Of a stretch of 64,000 bases of DNA, positions 29,572 to 40,006 are shown piece by piece. Every line of letters starts with the position of its first letter. Position 1 is the stretch's first letter. The stretch covers positions 3,844,001 to 3,908,000 of the forward strand of contig VNWV01000002.1 of assembly GCA_009801085.1 (NCBI GenBank), in the 5' to 3' direction. This stretch comes from Lasiodiplodia sp. COLG20. Lineage: Eukaryota > Ascomycota > Dothideomycetes > Botryosphaeriales > Botryosphaeriaceae. The translations under genes were made by a program, and so were the position numbers. The notes below the pieces were generated by a model. The model made no database searches. It was not told where the DNA came from and saw only the letters and a program-made list of their open reading frames with translations.

Positions 29572-31539
29572 GGTCGTGTGCGGGGAAGAGATCGGGGCTA
29601 CTGCTGTTGCTGCTGCTGATACTGATGCTGCTTCCTTCAAGAGGCCCACCGAGAAGCTGTCTGCTGGAGAAAGCAGCGGAGGACGGAGGATTAGGGCGGC
29701 AGGAGGTGATGACAGCGGTGAAGGGCCATGGTGGAGTAGATAGCTAGGTACATCTGAGGCCGAGGCTTTGCGGCAGTGATGGTGGAATCGCCGCAAAGCG
29801 CAAGCCGACGGCGAGACATGGCCCCTGCAATGCGGGGTCCGTAGCTCCGATTGGCCAATTAGCGCCAAATTGCGTCAGTCGCCCAGTTGGAGCTCGGAGC
29901 TTATGAGCAGCGGCCGAAGAAGCTCTCTTCTGCACACAAACCAACACAATGAAGCCCGGCAATTGTTTCACAACAGCTTGGCGGTCGTGCATTCCCTTGC
30001 TGGCTGGTCGACACGCTGAACAATAGCAGGCAAGGGGTCTCAGCGGCCAACATAAAAGCAGAATAACTTCCGATCAAAAGATGCAACTCAAGCCATTCCC
30101 CGCAGCAACGGTTCGACATGCCCAGGAGGAGACGTCATTTTCGCTCCATTTGCCGGTTGCCTGAAGCGATGAGCCACGAAAGCATCACGGCCTCCAAAGG
30201 TTCATCAAACTTCCTGAAATGCATAAGAAACATGAATCACGCAATGGTTCGCCTTCTAACGCCAAGGGAAAAGAGCGATTAATATTTTATCACATTCGTC
30301 ACTCGGTACCGAAATGTCGAGCCAATCAAGGTTGAGGTTTGTTTCGTGAGACGCAGCAGGCATACCAGATATCTAATCTTTCATCGAGTAGCCACATCAC
30401 GAGAGGATCCTGAAGTCGATGTCGGGCAGATGCAGCAAACGTTTTTAGAAAATATAAATTCGACAAGAGGCCACATGGATGGCGGTGGGAGAACATTCGT
30501 CTACCGCAGCTCGTGACTGGCGGTAGAGCCTTCGAGATGCTGGCCTACCACTGGCTGGTTGGAGAGGTCAAGCGATTCAAACCCAGCACAATGGATGGGC
30601 GAGGCGAACTGAGGCAAAAATGCTCAAACAAAAGCAGGCCACGAGCGCAGTGAGTTAATTAATGTCTTTTAATCCTCAGCCTGAGCGAATTCTGACGAAG
30701 TAGATATTTGACCAACGAGGAAGAGTGCGGCCCCGGAGCCACCGTCCATAGCTATTGGTAGACGGAAGTTTCCATGGCCACGAGGGACCGGCCAAGCGAT
30801 CTTCCTGCGAGTATGGGGCTACAAAGGCCTATCCGATGTCACACAGCATGAGAAAGTTCACAGGAAATAAGCATGCACTCCGTCCGGCGTGCGTCAGCAC
30901 GGAAGATGGCGCCGTGGCGTCAAAAAGTCGGTAATATAGGGATGGGAAACGCGTAGTCGTGCGAAGTCGCTGATAAATCTGAAGCAGGATCGTCAGCAAA
31001 TCCTAGATGATTGGCACGGGAGTGCATTGTGCGGACGGAATACTCCAGCACGGCGTACCAGACAGGAAAGGGAAACCTGCCCAAACAGGAAGCAGGAACG
31101 AGCGAGGAGGCAAATAGTCATGTGCAAGCAGCACAGTCGGCAAAACATGCGCAGCGAGATAGTTTCACCGCCGATCCCCGCGTCTCTCCGCCGCGAGCCA
31201 TACAGCACTCGGTGAGAGCGACCGGTTGTTTCGTCGCAACCGAGACAACTTCGAGACGGAGCTGGCGCCGCGGAGCGCCGAGGGCGGTTCGAAACCCCCT
31301 AATTCATGGCGTAAGCGGTTTGGGGAGAAAAAAACACCAAGCCTCAGCTCCACATTGCCTGATTTGCAGGCAGATCAATACGGACGGCAACTTCCGTCCA
31401 ACGACGACCTGATGCTCCCGACCCAGACCCTGTACATCGGCTGTCCCCGCTCCCGAACCCGGGCTTTCCGCATTCAAAATGGATCCCTTTGCTCCAGCCA
31501 GAAACCGCAAATCCGCTCGCCGTCGTCCGTCAAGACAAA
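29572..31539. other. Intergenic divergent region, 2.0 kb
   Basis: Separates the leftward ADHFE1-like gene and the rightward NmrA-like gene. No conserved open frame was found. A Pol III B-box-like GGTTCGAAACC at 31286-31296 has no cloverleaf around it. Confidence 0.45.
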
Positions 31540-32752
31540 ATGGTCAAAGTTGCCGTGGCAGGCGGCTCCGGAAGTGCGTGCCCTGCCAAGCCCGTCCGCT
31601 GCTCTTGCTGACATGCCCTGCAGGCGTCGCCCGGGAGGTCATCGACCAGATATTGGCCCGGAACAAGCACCAGGTCACGATACTGGAGCAGAGGGTAACG
31701 TTTGCTTTCTGCTATGGTGTGCCAACCCTCGGCTGACCATCGCCAGCCGGCCGAGAGCCCGTGCGTCGACAAGCATGGCATCGAGTGGATTCAAGTCGAC
31801 TATTCCGATAAAACCTCGCTGGCCCATGTTCTGCGAGGCACCGACGTCGTCTTGTGCTTCTTCACAGGACTCGACTACATGAACGCTGTGAGAAACTCGA
31901 AAAATCTCATCGATGCATCCATCCAAGCAGGGGTCAAACGCTTTGCGCCCTCGGAATGGGGAAGGTAAGCCGTGTTGTTTGCTCCTCGAGATGACAACAT
32001 CTAACACTTCGAATACAGCCGCTTGAACTGGAGCATTCCGCACTACAGGTTCAAGGACGAAATTCGGGAATATCTTGAGGAATGTAACAGCGGGAGGATT
32101 GTAAGTGCAACCCGATTCCCTCCCGGAAGTCTATATTGACTCCCGAGAAAGAGATTAGAATATTCCCTGTTTCAACCCGGCCTCTTCACAAACTACTTTG
32201 GCTTCCCATACTCCACTACGAAACATTTATCCATGAGTCCGTGGCTTGTCGACTTCGACAACCGCCGAGCCATCACCGTCGGCGCTGGCGATTTTTCCCT
32301 CTGCCTCGCCACCGTGCAGGACATGGCTGTTGTGGTTGCAGATGCACTTGATTATGAAGGCAAATGGCCTGTCGACGGTGGGATAAGAGGCACGCAGATT
32401 ACTATGGCAGAATTGGTTAGGCTCGGCGAAAAATTAAGAGGTAAGTCGAAGCGTCGTCTTATTTTCTTTAACAAGACCTAACCCAGTCGCAGGTCCCATG
32501 AAAGTAGAAAGTGTATCATTGGAAGATTTGAGAGAAGGCCAGCTCAAGACGTCGTGGTGCCCTTTGATCACGCATCCCTGCATCCCGGACGAGCACCGAG
32601 AGATCATCTCGCGTCACGTCATGATCACATTTCTCCGGTCCGTCGCCCAGGGAGCTTGGACTGTGTCTGACACGTGGAACAAACTTCTGCCTGATAACAA
32701 GCATATCAGTGTGGAGGAATACCTAACGCAAGTTTGGACGGGCAAGCCGTAG
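31540..32752 (+). CDS. NmrA-like / isoflavone-reductase-like NAD(P)-binding protein
   Basis: Six exons: 31540-31573, 31624-31694, 31747-31964, 32019-32100, 32152-32440 and 32493-32752, 317 residues. Exon 1 is only 34 nt and ends inside the dinucleotide-binding loop, giving KVAVAGGSGSVAREVIDQIL after splicing. Later motifs are VVLCFFTGLDYMNAV, GVKRFAPSEWGS, PHYRFKDEIREYLEE, EYSLFQPGLFTNYFG and a C-terminal substrate-pocket half. The fourth intron (32101-32151) requires an AAG acceptor for the frame to continue; the nearby TAG at 32155-32157 would shift it. This is the atypical SDR family pfam NmrA-like, members of which include redox-sensing regulators without activity and true reductases; the YxxxK-like tyrosine of typical SDRs is not expected. 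Function here is unassigned. Confidence 0.85.
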
Positions 32753-33470
32753 TCAACTGAGACTCTTTGACTCTTTTCTTCACCGGTTTGGGTATCCCTT
32801 ACTTCTGCAGGCAGCAAAACCCCACCAATGTAACCGAGTTGTCCTTTCTTCAAAGGGTTGCGTCGCACAGATCCTGCCTGAAGATTTGACGCCCCACAGC
32901 CAAGACATTCCTCCTCGGAGTTGCCGACAGCCACCCATCGTAAGAGATTTATGGCTGAGCTGGCCGTGTGACCTCTCCACTACTCAGTTCCTGCTCCGAA
33001 ATTTAACAGTCAACAAATCACGCTGTCTCGGGAACGCCAAAAGGACTACCTCACCTATCCGCCCCCACAACAAAGCGAAAACTCCGGTGTCATGATCAAG
33101 GATGGTCAGGGTGTAGGAAGATAGCAGAGCTGTGATTTCATCAACCTAAACTACTGCCGCAGCCCCGTCAAGTTGGTTCAGTCTATTTTGAATACGAGCG
33201 CTGCAACTCCGAAGGAATAGAGGACGAAAAGATAGGTCTTAACGATACATGTGTACGTTCGCTGGGAAAATGCCTCCAGAAAAGAGAAGCGAGTTTCTCG
33301 AGATACAAATGAGTGATGGACATTTGAGGGAATGTTGCGAAAGATGCGGCCCACATGTAGGTGCAAGGTCGCCACAGTCTCAAACAGAATCGACGCTCTT
33401 TCCAACCAAAAAAAAAAAAAAAAAACGGTAGACTTTTACGTCTTTCATCAAGACCGAAAATAGAAGCTGC
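32753..33470. other. Intergenic between convergent genes
   Basis: 718 bases. It holds a 17-base A-run at about 33,409-33,425 and mixed sequence otherwise. No gene is supported. Confidence 0.45.
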
Positions 33471-34288
33471 TCACAAACCATGGTCTTTCTTTCTCTGGGA
33501 AATCTTCTCCTCATTTCGCCAATAGTCCTTCCTCTCCGTCCACATCTATTTATGAAGGAAAGTCAGCCGCAATATCATCCCACAAGTGGTTCCAACGATG
33601 CCGTAAACAGACCGAAGGTATGAATATCAGAGAAGGAGAAAGACTTACGTGGCTCAACTTTTCCTTCTCCCGCTTGCTTATCCTGCCACCACCTCTCATG
33701 TCTATCACCGCCGTCTCAAACTTCTCGAGGATTTCATCTGCCATCTCCCTAGTTAGTTCTACGTCCGGATTCTCCGCCTTCACGAGCCCAATCCACCCAG
33801 CGTAACTCCAATTGCCCCTCTTGTCGTAGCTGCGTGGATGCGGAACCGTGAGGCCGGCCTCTGTCTTCCGCCGTTCTTGCGAGTTCGGCTGCTTCTTGTT
33901 GCTCAGGTTGAACCCTTTCTGATACCTCTCAAACTCGGCTCGAAGGTCAGGCGAGCAAATCTAGGAGGCACTCGACAGCATCAGCAATCTCTTCTTGTTT
34001 TTTTCTTAAAAAAAAAGAAAAATAGCTAGAAGGGGCAACTGTATGCAGCTTGTTCAAGAATTTACCTCCTTGAGTGCAGTTTTGTAACCAGGAGAGCTTT
34101 TGCCGTTGAATTGCTCATGTACCTGAAGGTACGAGTTCGCGATATCATCCCATTTGACCGCCAACCACCCTTCATAATTGCCTTTGTTCTTTTTTTACGA
34201 CCGTATCCAAGAAATGCTTCAATCTGAGGCCATTGGAGGATGAGATATTTGGCAATTGTAGCTTCTTTGGGGCTATTTTAGGCGGCAT
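33471..34288 (-). pseudogene. Unrecognised three-exon gene broken by a homopolymer frameshift
   Basis: Minus strand. ATG 34288 reads MPPKIAPKKLQLPN then GLRLKHFLDTVV and enters a run of seven A at about 34,189-34,195. The protein-like frame after it (GNYEGWLAVKWDDIANSYLQ, then SPGYKTALKE) is displaced as if one A were extra, and that frame has a stop directly before and no ATG. Exon 2 (from about 33962) joins in phase: ICSPDLRAEFERYQKGFNL, RSYDKRGNWSYAGWIGLV, then KREKEKLSH. Exon 3 starts MWTERKDYW and ends at 33471, after a GTAAGT...GCTGAC...ATAG intron. Without the extra A it would encode about 200 residues with two Trp-rich GNYEGW / GNWSYAGW segments. I do not recognise the family. The shift may be real decay or a base-calling error in the run. 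Confidence 0.5.
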
Positions 34289-35531
34289 GGTGGACAATCG
34301 AACAAGTACGAGCAGTGTCGAACCGGGTCAAGCCATGTAATAGGAACACGAAACCTCAGGGAAACGAGAAGTAGAAATACCAGATTGCCCTGGCCCGCCT
34401 CAGCCTCAGTAAGAAACAAACGGCTGGCAAAATACCCCGCAGACCTTCTGATAACCAAGATACATGCCTGCAGGATTGCGACTGTGCCGCATGCTGTGTT
34501 ACCTTTTCTCTGCTGATTGCTGTCACATCTGGCTGTGCCGACAGGAGGGCGTCAGGGATTCATAGCGCTTCAGGGGGCGGAAGCGCCGGCTCGCCTGCAT
34601 AACCCAAGCTCATCGCACGCACATGTCGTCCTTGGCGTGGTATCACAATGCAAGAGGCCAGGCAGACAGTCCCGCATCAATGGAATATCAGGAATGCTGC
34701 CTATGCCAAGCGCCGAAAGCAGACACCAGAATCTACAGAGGGGTATTGAATCCGAAAGCCAGCGTTAATTCATTTTCCGCTCATGTCATGGGCAGTTGAA
34801 GCTGTTGTCTAAACGAGAATGTCAAATTGAAAACTCCACATACACATCCGGATATAGCTTCACCTACCCACATGTTGTTTTATTTTTTTTAAGCTGAGGC
34901 ATAGTTACCCTAGATTTGAGGATCCTGCCACTCTTTGCGCCAGCCTTCGGTTGCAATACTACCCCTCTGTAGAATAATGACTGAGGGATGCATGATACTC
35001 CACAACTGGTGTGACTTTTGTTCATTCCAAAAATGCCAAACACCAGGCAGTGCGTTTTATTAGCCAGTCAAATTCAAGTAACGTGCTCTCTGTATTACAG
35101 ACTATTCGTCTATAAATAACTATTGCTTTGTTGCCTCTTGCCTCTTATCTGGAAGACCCCAGCTCGCCTAGGTAACTATTGATAGATCTCTGCCCAGCAC
35201 TAATCTATCAACGGTCTATATTTTCAGTCATCGCTTGGAGACACGAAGTAACCAGTACCCTCACGTTTACGCCTAGATATCTGGAATGGAATGCTTCCAA
35301 GTCGGGCGATGAGCTCGCCAGAAAGGTCGATGGTGATGATGACGTCGAACTCCTTCGCCTCTATGCATTTCAGTGGCTCCAGCAAGTAAGGGACAGAGTC
35401 GTCACCCGCGGTGAGGTCACTGTGGGGAAGGACAGGCCAGATAGTCCCGGGTTAGGCTGCCCAAAGACTGCAGGATTCGACAGGCTCCAGGCTCCAAATA
35501 ACGCCAGCCCAATGCTCAACGGGTATAAAAC
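34289..35531. other. Intergenic, 1.24 kb, contains second palindrome
   Basis: Lies between the frameshifted gene and TFB3. It holds the palindrome at 34789-34870. A 507-base open frame at 35,179-35,685 on the plus strand overlaps TFB3 in antisense and has no protein-like composition. Confidence 0.45.
34789..34870. mobile_element. MITE-like palindromic element, copy 2
   Basis: 82 bases aligned with copy 1 at 22008-22090 through the centre (ACGAGAATGTC, then ACATACAC and TCCGG) and the right end ATAGCTTCACCTACCCA. The left arm (TGGGCAGTTGAAGCTGTTG) has decayed away from perfect complementarity, with several C-to-T and G-to-A type changes. Confidence 0.72.
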
Positions 35532-36780
35532 TCAGAAAATGTCATCCATGCTCACGTCGGCTTTTGCGCCCGCAGCCGCGGCCTGTGTAGCCAGCGGTGG
35601 TGCGTCCGTGATGTCCTTGTTCTCCATCTCGTCCTGCACGAAGATGCCGAAGCCCGAGAAAGCATCACAGAGCGCGTGGGAGTAGTACTCCTGGATATCG
35701 CAGCCGCCCGCCGCGTAGACAGGCTTCGAGTAGTAGTCGTCTAGCCAGTTCCAGGCGTACCGGTCCTGGATAACCGTATACTCGCGCTTCTCGGCATCTC
35801 CACCAAAGGGGTCGAAGGGCTTTTCCACCTCAACGACCTTCTTCTTGAGTCCCTTGATCTGGAAGCCGCCGTCCAAGCCGCCGCTGGCGGCGCCGTTAGA
35901 CGGCGTAGGCGCAGCTGCACCAGCCGGTACGCGGGGCCCGGAGGGCTGGATGCGGGTCTGGCCGGCGCGCTTGAGGTGGACCTGGGCGATCTTGGTGGCG
36001 TCGCCCTGGCCGCTGGCCAACTGGTTGATGACGTCCCTGCGACCCTCCAGTCGCTCGCGCTCCAGCTGCTGGTTCTCGCGCAAGGCGGCCTCGCGGCGCA
36101 TCTTGACCTGCTCCTTCTCGGCCGCCTGTTGTGCTTCCCATGCTGACGCTTCTTGCAGTGCGAGGACCTCGTTCTCCTTTATCGAGGCTTGGTTCGCTTC
36201 GGCGTACTTTCGCAGCTTGGCCTCGGCTTGCTCGACGTTTATGCGGTGGATGAGGTCGTAGGTGATGTCCTCGACGTCGTTGAGGTAGTCATTGTAGTCT
36301 TGCAGTGTTTCGAACTCTTCTTCGCGGCGGTTGAAGCTAGCAATTATGTGAGAAGCGCCGTTCAAAATGCACCCACAGCACTTACACAGCAGCTACCCGC
36401 CGCCTGATGTCCACCTCCCGCTCAACCTGGATATCCTCAAATGTCTTCTTCCGAAAGCGGTTCTTGCGTAGAGTCTTGCCGCAGCCGACGATCCTGCAGG
36501 GAGCGGGGCCGTGGGAGTAGATGCGGTCGACGCACGACTCGCACATCTGGTGGTAGCACTCCGGGTTGATGAGAAATCGCATGTTTGGGTTGAGGTAACG
36601 CGACGACTTGCACACGGGACAGATGTCTGGTACAGCAGGCTTCTTGTTAGCACTCTCGGCGGAGTCGAAGGTCAAAGCTGCTTGGAGGCGGGCGTGCAGT
36701 GTCTCACCGCCGTCCTCAACTGCCTGCTGCGAGCCCTTCGCAGCCTGGGGCCCGCTCTCGCGGCGCGCTGCTCGGGACAT
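35532..36780 (-). CDS. TFB3: TFIIH / CDK-activating kinase assembly factor MAT1 (Tfb3)
   Basis: Subunit of the TFIIH kinase module that bridges Kin28/CDK7-cyclin H to the XPB/XPD core, acting in Pol II initiation and nucleotide-excision repair. Two exons, 36780-36386 and 36336-35532, 399 residues. A RING domain starts near residue 53: CPVCKSSRYLNPNM, a CYHQMCESCVDRIY block and PCRIVGCGKTL supply the C3HC4 ligands, followed by KNRFRKKTFEDIQVEREVDI, the family signature. A long charged coiled coil follows (FNRREEEFETLQDYNDYLN onward to about residue 245). The C-terminal segment includes GFQIKGLKKKVVEVEKPFDPF and a GGCDIQEYYSHALCDAFSG motif that contacts the CDK-cyclin pair. The end is Ala-rich and acidic (ADVSMDDIF). 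Divergent from BUD27 across 401 bases. Confidence 0.95.
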
Positions 36781-37181
36781 CGTGAAGGCGGTGTTGAGGT
36801 GTTGTGTAGTTTAGGTTTGGGGGCAGGCGCGCAGATCGCCCGCAATGTAGCGGTCTGGGAGGGCGTGCGCGTGGTCGACGTAGGATGCAGGGTGCGTGTC
36901 GGTGGAGCTGCTCGATTCAGCCTGCAGTGGCGGACCGTTGTCCGTGCTTTCAAAGCTGTCGGAGGTTTGCGGCGTTTGCTGGCAAAGACTTTTTAACCCT
37001 TGTCGCGATTAAAGTTTAATCTGGGCCGAAGATCGGCCACTTCTAATTGGACTCAGCCATCAGTTCCGCGTTCAGTTCCAGTGCCTTCCGCTCTGTCCGC
37101 TGCTCGCGTCACTTTTTTTGCTACTACCAGGCTACCATCTTACAACAACCCAAAGTCGTCCACCCTCCGATTCCTGCGAAA
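36781..37181. promoter_or_regulatory. Shared divergent promoter region, TFB3 / BUD27
   Basis: 401 bases between divergent starts of two genes that both concern RNA polymerase II assembly or initiation. No TATA box or recognisable named element was identified; a bidirectional promoter is inferred from orientation and spacing. Confidence 0.4.
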
Positions 37182-39206
37182 ATGAGTGCACAATCTCGCG
37201 ACCAGCTTGGCGACCTCGAGCGCCACCGTCTACGCCTCGAAGAACAAATTGCGAAGCTGCGCAAATCGCTGCAGCACTGGCAAACATGGGACGCCGAGTA
37301 CGAGGGTCTGAAGGAAGAGATCCAGGGATTCAAGAAGACATCCAACGGCCGCGAGCCCACTGCTCAGGACATGGTCCAGCTTGGCCGCGAATTTGGCGGC
37401 GAGCTTGTCAATGAGAAGGAAATCATGGAGCTGCTGGGCAAGGACATGAGCCGGAACGCGAACCAGGTCGTCGATTTGATTTCGCGCAGACAGGACTACG
37501 TGCAGAAGAATGTGGAGACCGTGCAGAAGCAGGTCGACGCCGCGGAGGACAAGCTGAGCAAGGTCATCATTATCAGCAATCCCAGCCTCGAAGACGAAGA
37601 AGGTGGGCCGCTTATGGACATCCGGGAAGAGCTGGATGAGGAAGGAAATGTGATCTCCAGCTCCATCTCTCAGCCTGGAAACCAAGCGGCGCAGATCATG
37701 GAGACTTTGAAGAAAGCTGGTATTGAGCTTCCCGACGAGGAGAACAAGAACGGCGAGGGTTCGTCGAAAATTGAGGAAATATCAGACGATGCAAAGACTA
37801 CTTCCGCTCAGGCGGGATCGGAAGCAAAGGCTCAGGAGGCAACCGGTCCTTCTAAGGCGTCAGGAAAGGCTCCGGCACAAGCCGAAAGCCCTTCAACTTC
37901 TGATGATCGTGTTCCTCGCCGGAAGAAGTCGGTTTCCTTTACTCCCGATACGAAAGCGCCCGCCGCTTCCTCTGGTGTTGGCGAGACCAATGACTCCGTC
38001 AGCGCCCACATGAACTTCAAGCCTGGCAGTCGTGTCGTTGAGCTGAACGACAAGGATGAGATCGTCCGTACTGAGATCGCAGGCCCGCAGAACCCGGGCA
38101 TCCAGAACCCGGTGATTCCCAAGAACGAGTCTGAAGAGGATTCTAAATTGAGGCGTGAGATGCTGGAGTACAGCTTGAATGAGGTGGGCCATGTCGTTGC
38201 GGAGATGAATTTGGAAGATGGCAGCGATGAAGACTACGACTATGAAGAGGAGGATTCTGATATCGAGGAGGTGGAAGAGGATGACGAGTGGGGCAGAAGC
38301 AGGCCTGTCATCACCGAGGAGTACCTGCAGAAGATGAGGGAGCTGGAGAAGAAGCTGGACGCCCAGATGATCGAAAACCTGGGCCCAGCACCCGAAGACG
38401 CAAACCTGAACAACATGCTCCAACAAGCACAGGGCGTGCATAAGCTCGTCGTCCGGACGGATGAGGAAATCCCACCAGCTCTGCTCCCCCAAAAAGCAAC
38501 CAAGCCTCAGAATGGCGACAAGACTGCAGAGCCTGCCCCTGCTGCCGAGACCACCACCGCCTCATCCTCGTCCTCCTCAAAGGGCGTCCGCTTCGCCGAC
38601 GCCGTCGACGTCGCACCAGCCCCCAAACCCGCCTCCGATGCTCTCCCCCCCATCTCCACCGAACCCCGCCCCATCGCCGACGCCATCATCGAGCGCAGCA
38701 CCGCCGCAACCTCCTCCGAACCTTCCACTCCCCCTCCCCGCAAAGCCTCCCGCTTCAAAGCCGCGCGCGCCGCGCACCCACAAACCCCCATCGCCACCTC
38801 CTTCCCCTCCACCATCCTCGGCAAAGAAAAAGAAAACAAACCCAACGACGACGAAGAAGAAGCCGACGAGGAAATCCTCCCCCGCCGCACCCCCACCGGC
38901 CCACCCAACGCCACTCTCGCCTCCACCATCGTCGAGCGTGACCACAACGCCGCCAGCGCGTCCGCGCCCGACCCGGACGGCCTCGATCCGGCGACGCTGG
39001 GGCAGGAGGCGCTGACGTCGTACCACAAGCTGCGCGCGAAGATGATCCAGCGCCAGGAAGGCGGCTTCGTGCGGCCGTCGCTCGAGGAGCAGGAAGCGAC
39101 GGGTGGCGAGCCGCTGGTCGAGGAGCGCGAGGACGGCAGCGTGCGGAAGGTCAGCAGGTTCAGGGCTGCAAGGGTGAGGGCGGCGGAGCAGGGGGGAGGG
39201 ATCTGA
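37182..39206 (+). CDS. BUD27: URI/Bud27-type unconventional prefoldin (RPB5 interactor)
   Basis: Single exon, 674 residues from ATG 37182; an in-frame ATG at 37047 is judged to lie in the leader. Residues 1 to about 140 form a prefoldin alpha-like pair of coiled coils (RDQLGDLERHRLRLEEQIAK, then VDLISRRQDYVQKNVETVQK). The middle is disordered with RRKKSVSFTPDTKAP near residue 250. An acidic block lies near residue 350 (runs of DYDYEEEDSDIEEVEEDDE). The SRPVITEEYLQKMRELEKKL segment and a C-terminal YHKLRAKMIQRQEGGF with a final KVSRFRAARVRAAEQ fit the DUF3835-type C-terminus of fungal homologues. The Bud27/URI protein helps assemble nuclear RNA polymerases through Rpb5. A second RKASRFKAAR motif at about residue 525 duplicates the terminal SRFRAAR box. 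Confidence 0.88.
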   Translation: MSAQSRDQLGDLERHRLRLEEQIAKLRKSLQHWQTWDAEYEGLKEEIQGFKKTSNGREPTAQDMVQLGREFGGELVNEKEIMELLGKDMSRNANQVVDLISRRQDYVQKNVETVQKQVDAAEDKLSKVIIISNPSLEDEEGGPLMDIREELDEEGNVISSSISQPGNQAAQIMETLKKAGIELPDEENKNGEGSSKIEEISDDAKTTSAQAGSEAKAQEATGPSKASGKAPAQAESPSTSDDRVPRRKKSVSFTPDTKAPAASSGVGETNDSVSAHMNFKPGSRVVELNDKDEIVRTEIAGPQNPGIQNPVIPKNESEEDSKLRREMLEYSLNEVGHVVAEMNLEDGSDEDYDYEEEDSDIEEVEEDDEWGRSRPVITEEYLQKMRELEKKLDAQMIENLGPAPEDANLNNMLQQAQGVHKLVVRTDEEIPPALLPQKATKPQNGDKTAEPAPAAETTTASSSSSSKGVRFADAVDVAPAPKPASDALPPISTEPRPIADAIIERSTAATSSEPSTPPPRKASRFKAARAAHPQTPIATSFPSTILGKEKENKPNDDEEEADEEILPRRTPTGPPNATLASTIVERDHNAASASAPDPDGLDPATLGQEALTSYHKLRAKMIQRQEGGFVRPSLEEQEATGGEPLVEEREDGSVRKVSRFRAARVRAAEQGGGI

Positions 39207-40006
39207 GTGATGACTGAAAGGAAGGGGAAGGGAGGTGGACAAGTATGTTAAAGGGTATGAGATAGAGAAGATGGAGGAGAGGGGGATGTTTTCGTGTACG
39301 GTCTGATGGGTTCATGGAGTTTAGCGCATATGTAGTGCAAAGGGTTCCCACAATGGACACTTGCAAGTTTTACAGTCACGGAGAGACGTGGCTGTACAGA
39401 GATGCTTTCTGGGATAGTAATATCTATTTGAAAAAGAGCCTACATCGACCTATTACCCTCATCACATTAGGCAAAAGGTGAATGAAAGAGATAAATTATC
39501 CCGAAACAACAGTAATTGAAAAGAACGAATAATTGCGAAAGCGCAGTGGGGAAAAGTATAAGATGTGGTGTATGTTTGTTTGAGAAGGAAACCCTTTCCG
39601 TACAAGTCCATATCGTACATCGACAGTGTCTCCGTCGTCTCGTAACTTTCTTCGCCTTCAGCGCCTGTTACTCGTGGGAAAAACGTATCGAAATGCGTGT
39701 GCTGAGCGACAGTGTCGAGGCAGCTAGCACTTGAAAACGTAATTCGTAGTAAAGGAAAAGAGATATTGGAAACGGAAGAACAAAAAAGGGAAAGCCCTGC
39801 CCACCACCTTGGAATGACATCGACAATGACATACATACGAAAGGGAGGAAAACAATGGAATGATCCCCTCATAACCCTTCGCCAAAGTACCCATGAACGA
39901 ACGCTTTCAACGTGAAAGTAAAGAAAATCCATCAAGTCTTCCTCTGCCAGATAACTGGCTCAACTCCTCTTCGCATCTCGTGAACGTCTAGAAACTTCAC
40001 GCTGCC
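39207..40006. other. Intergenic between convergent genes
   Basis: 800 bases between converging stops of BUD27 and MAM3, AT-rich from about 39,300. It is long for a convergent spacer but no gene with supportable coding was found. Confidence 0.45.

Noticed and set aside
31226..31320. B-box-like GGTTCGAAACC and a possible tRNA
   Set aside because: Stems around it do not pair as a T arm or acceptor, and no anticodon arm or A box was found at the right distance.
35179..35685. 168-codon plus-strand frame overlapping TFB3
   Set aside because: Antisense to the conserved C-terminal part of TFB3, with no independent protein features.
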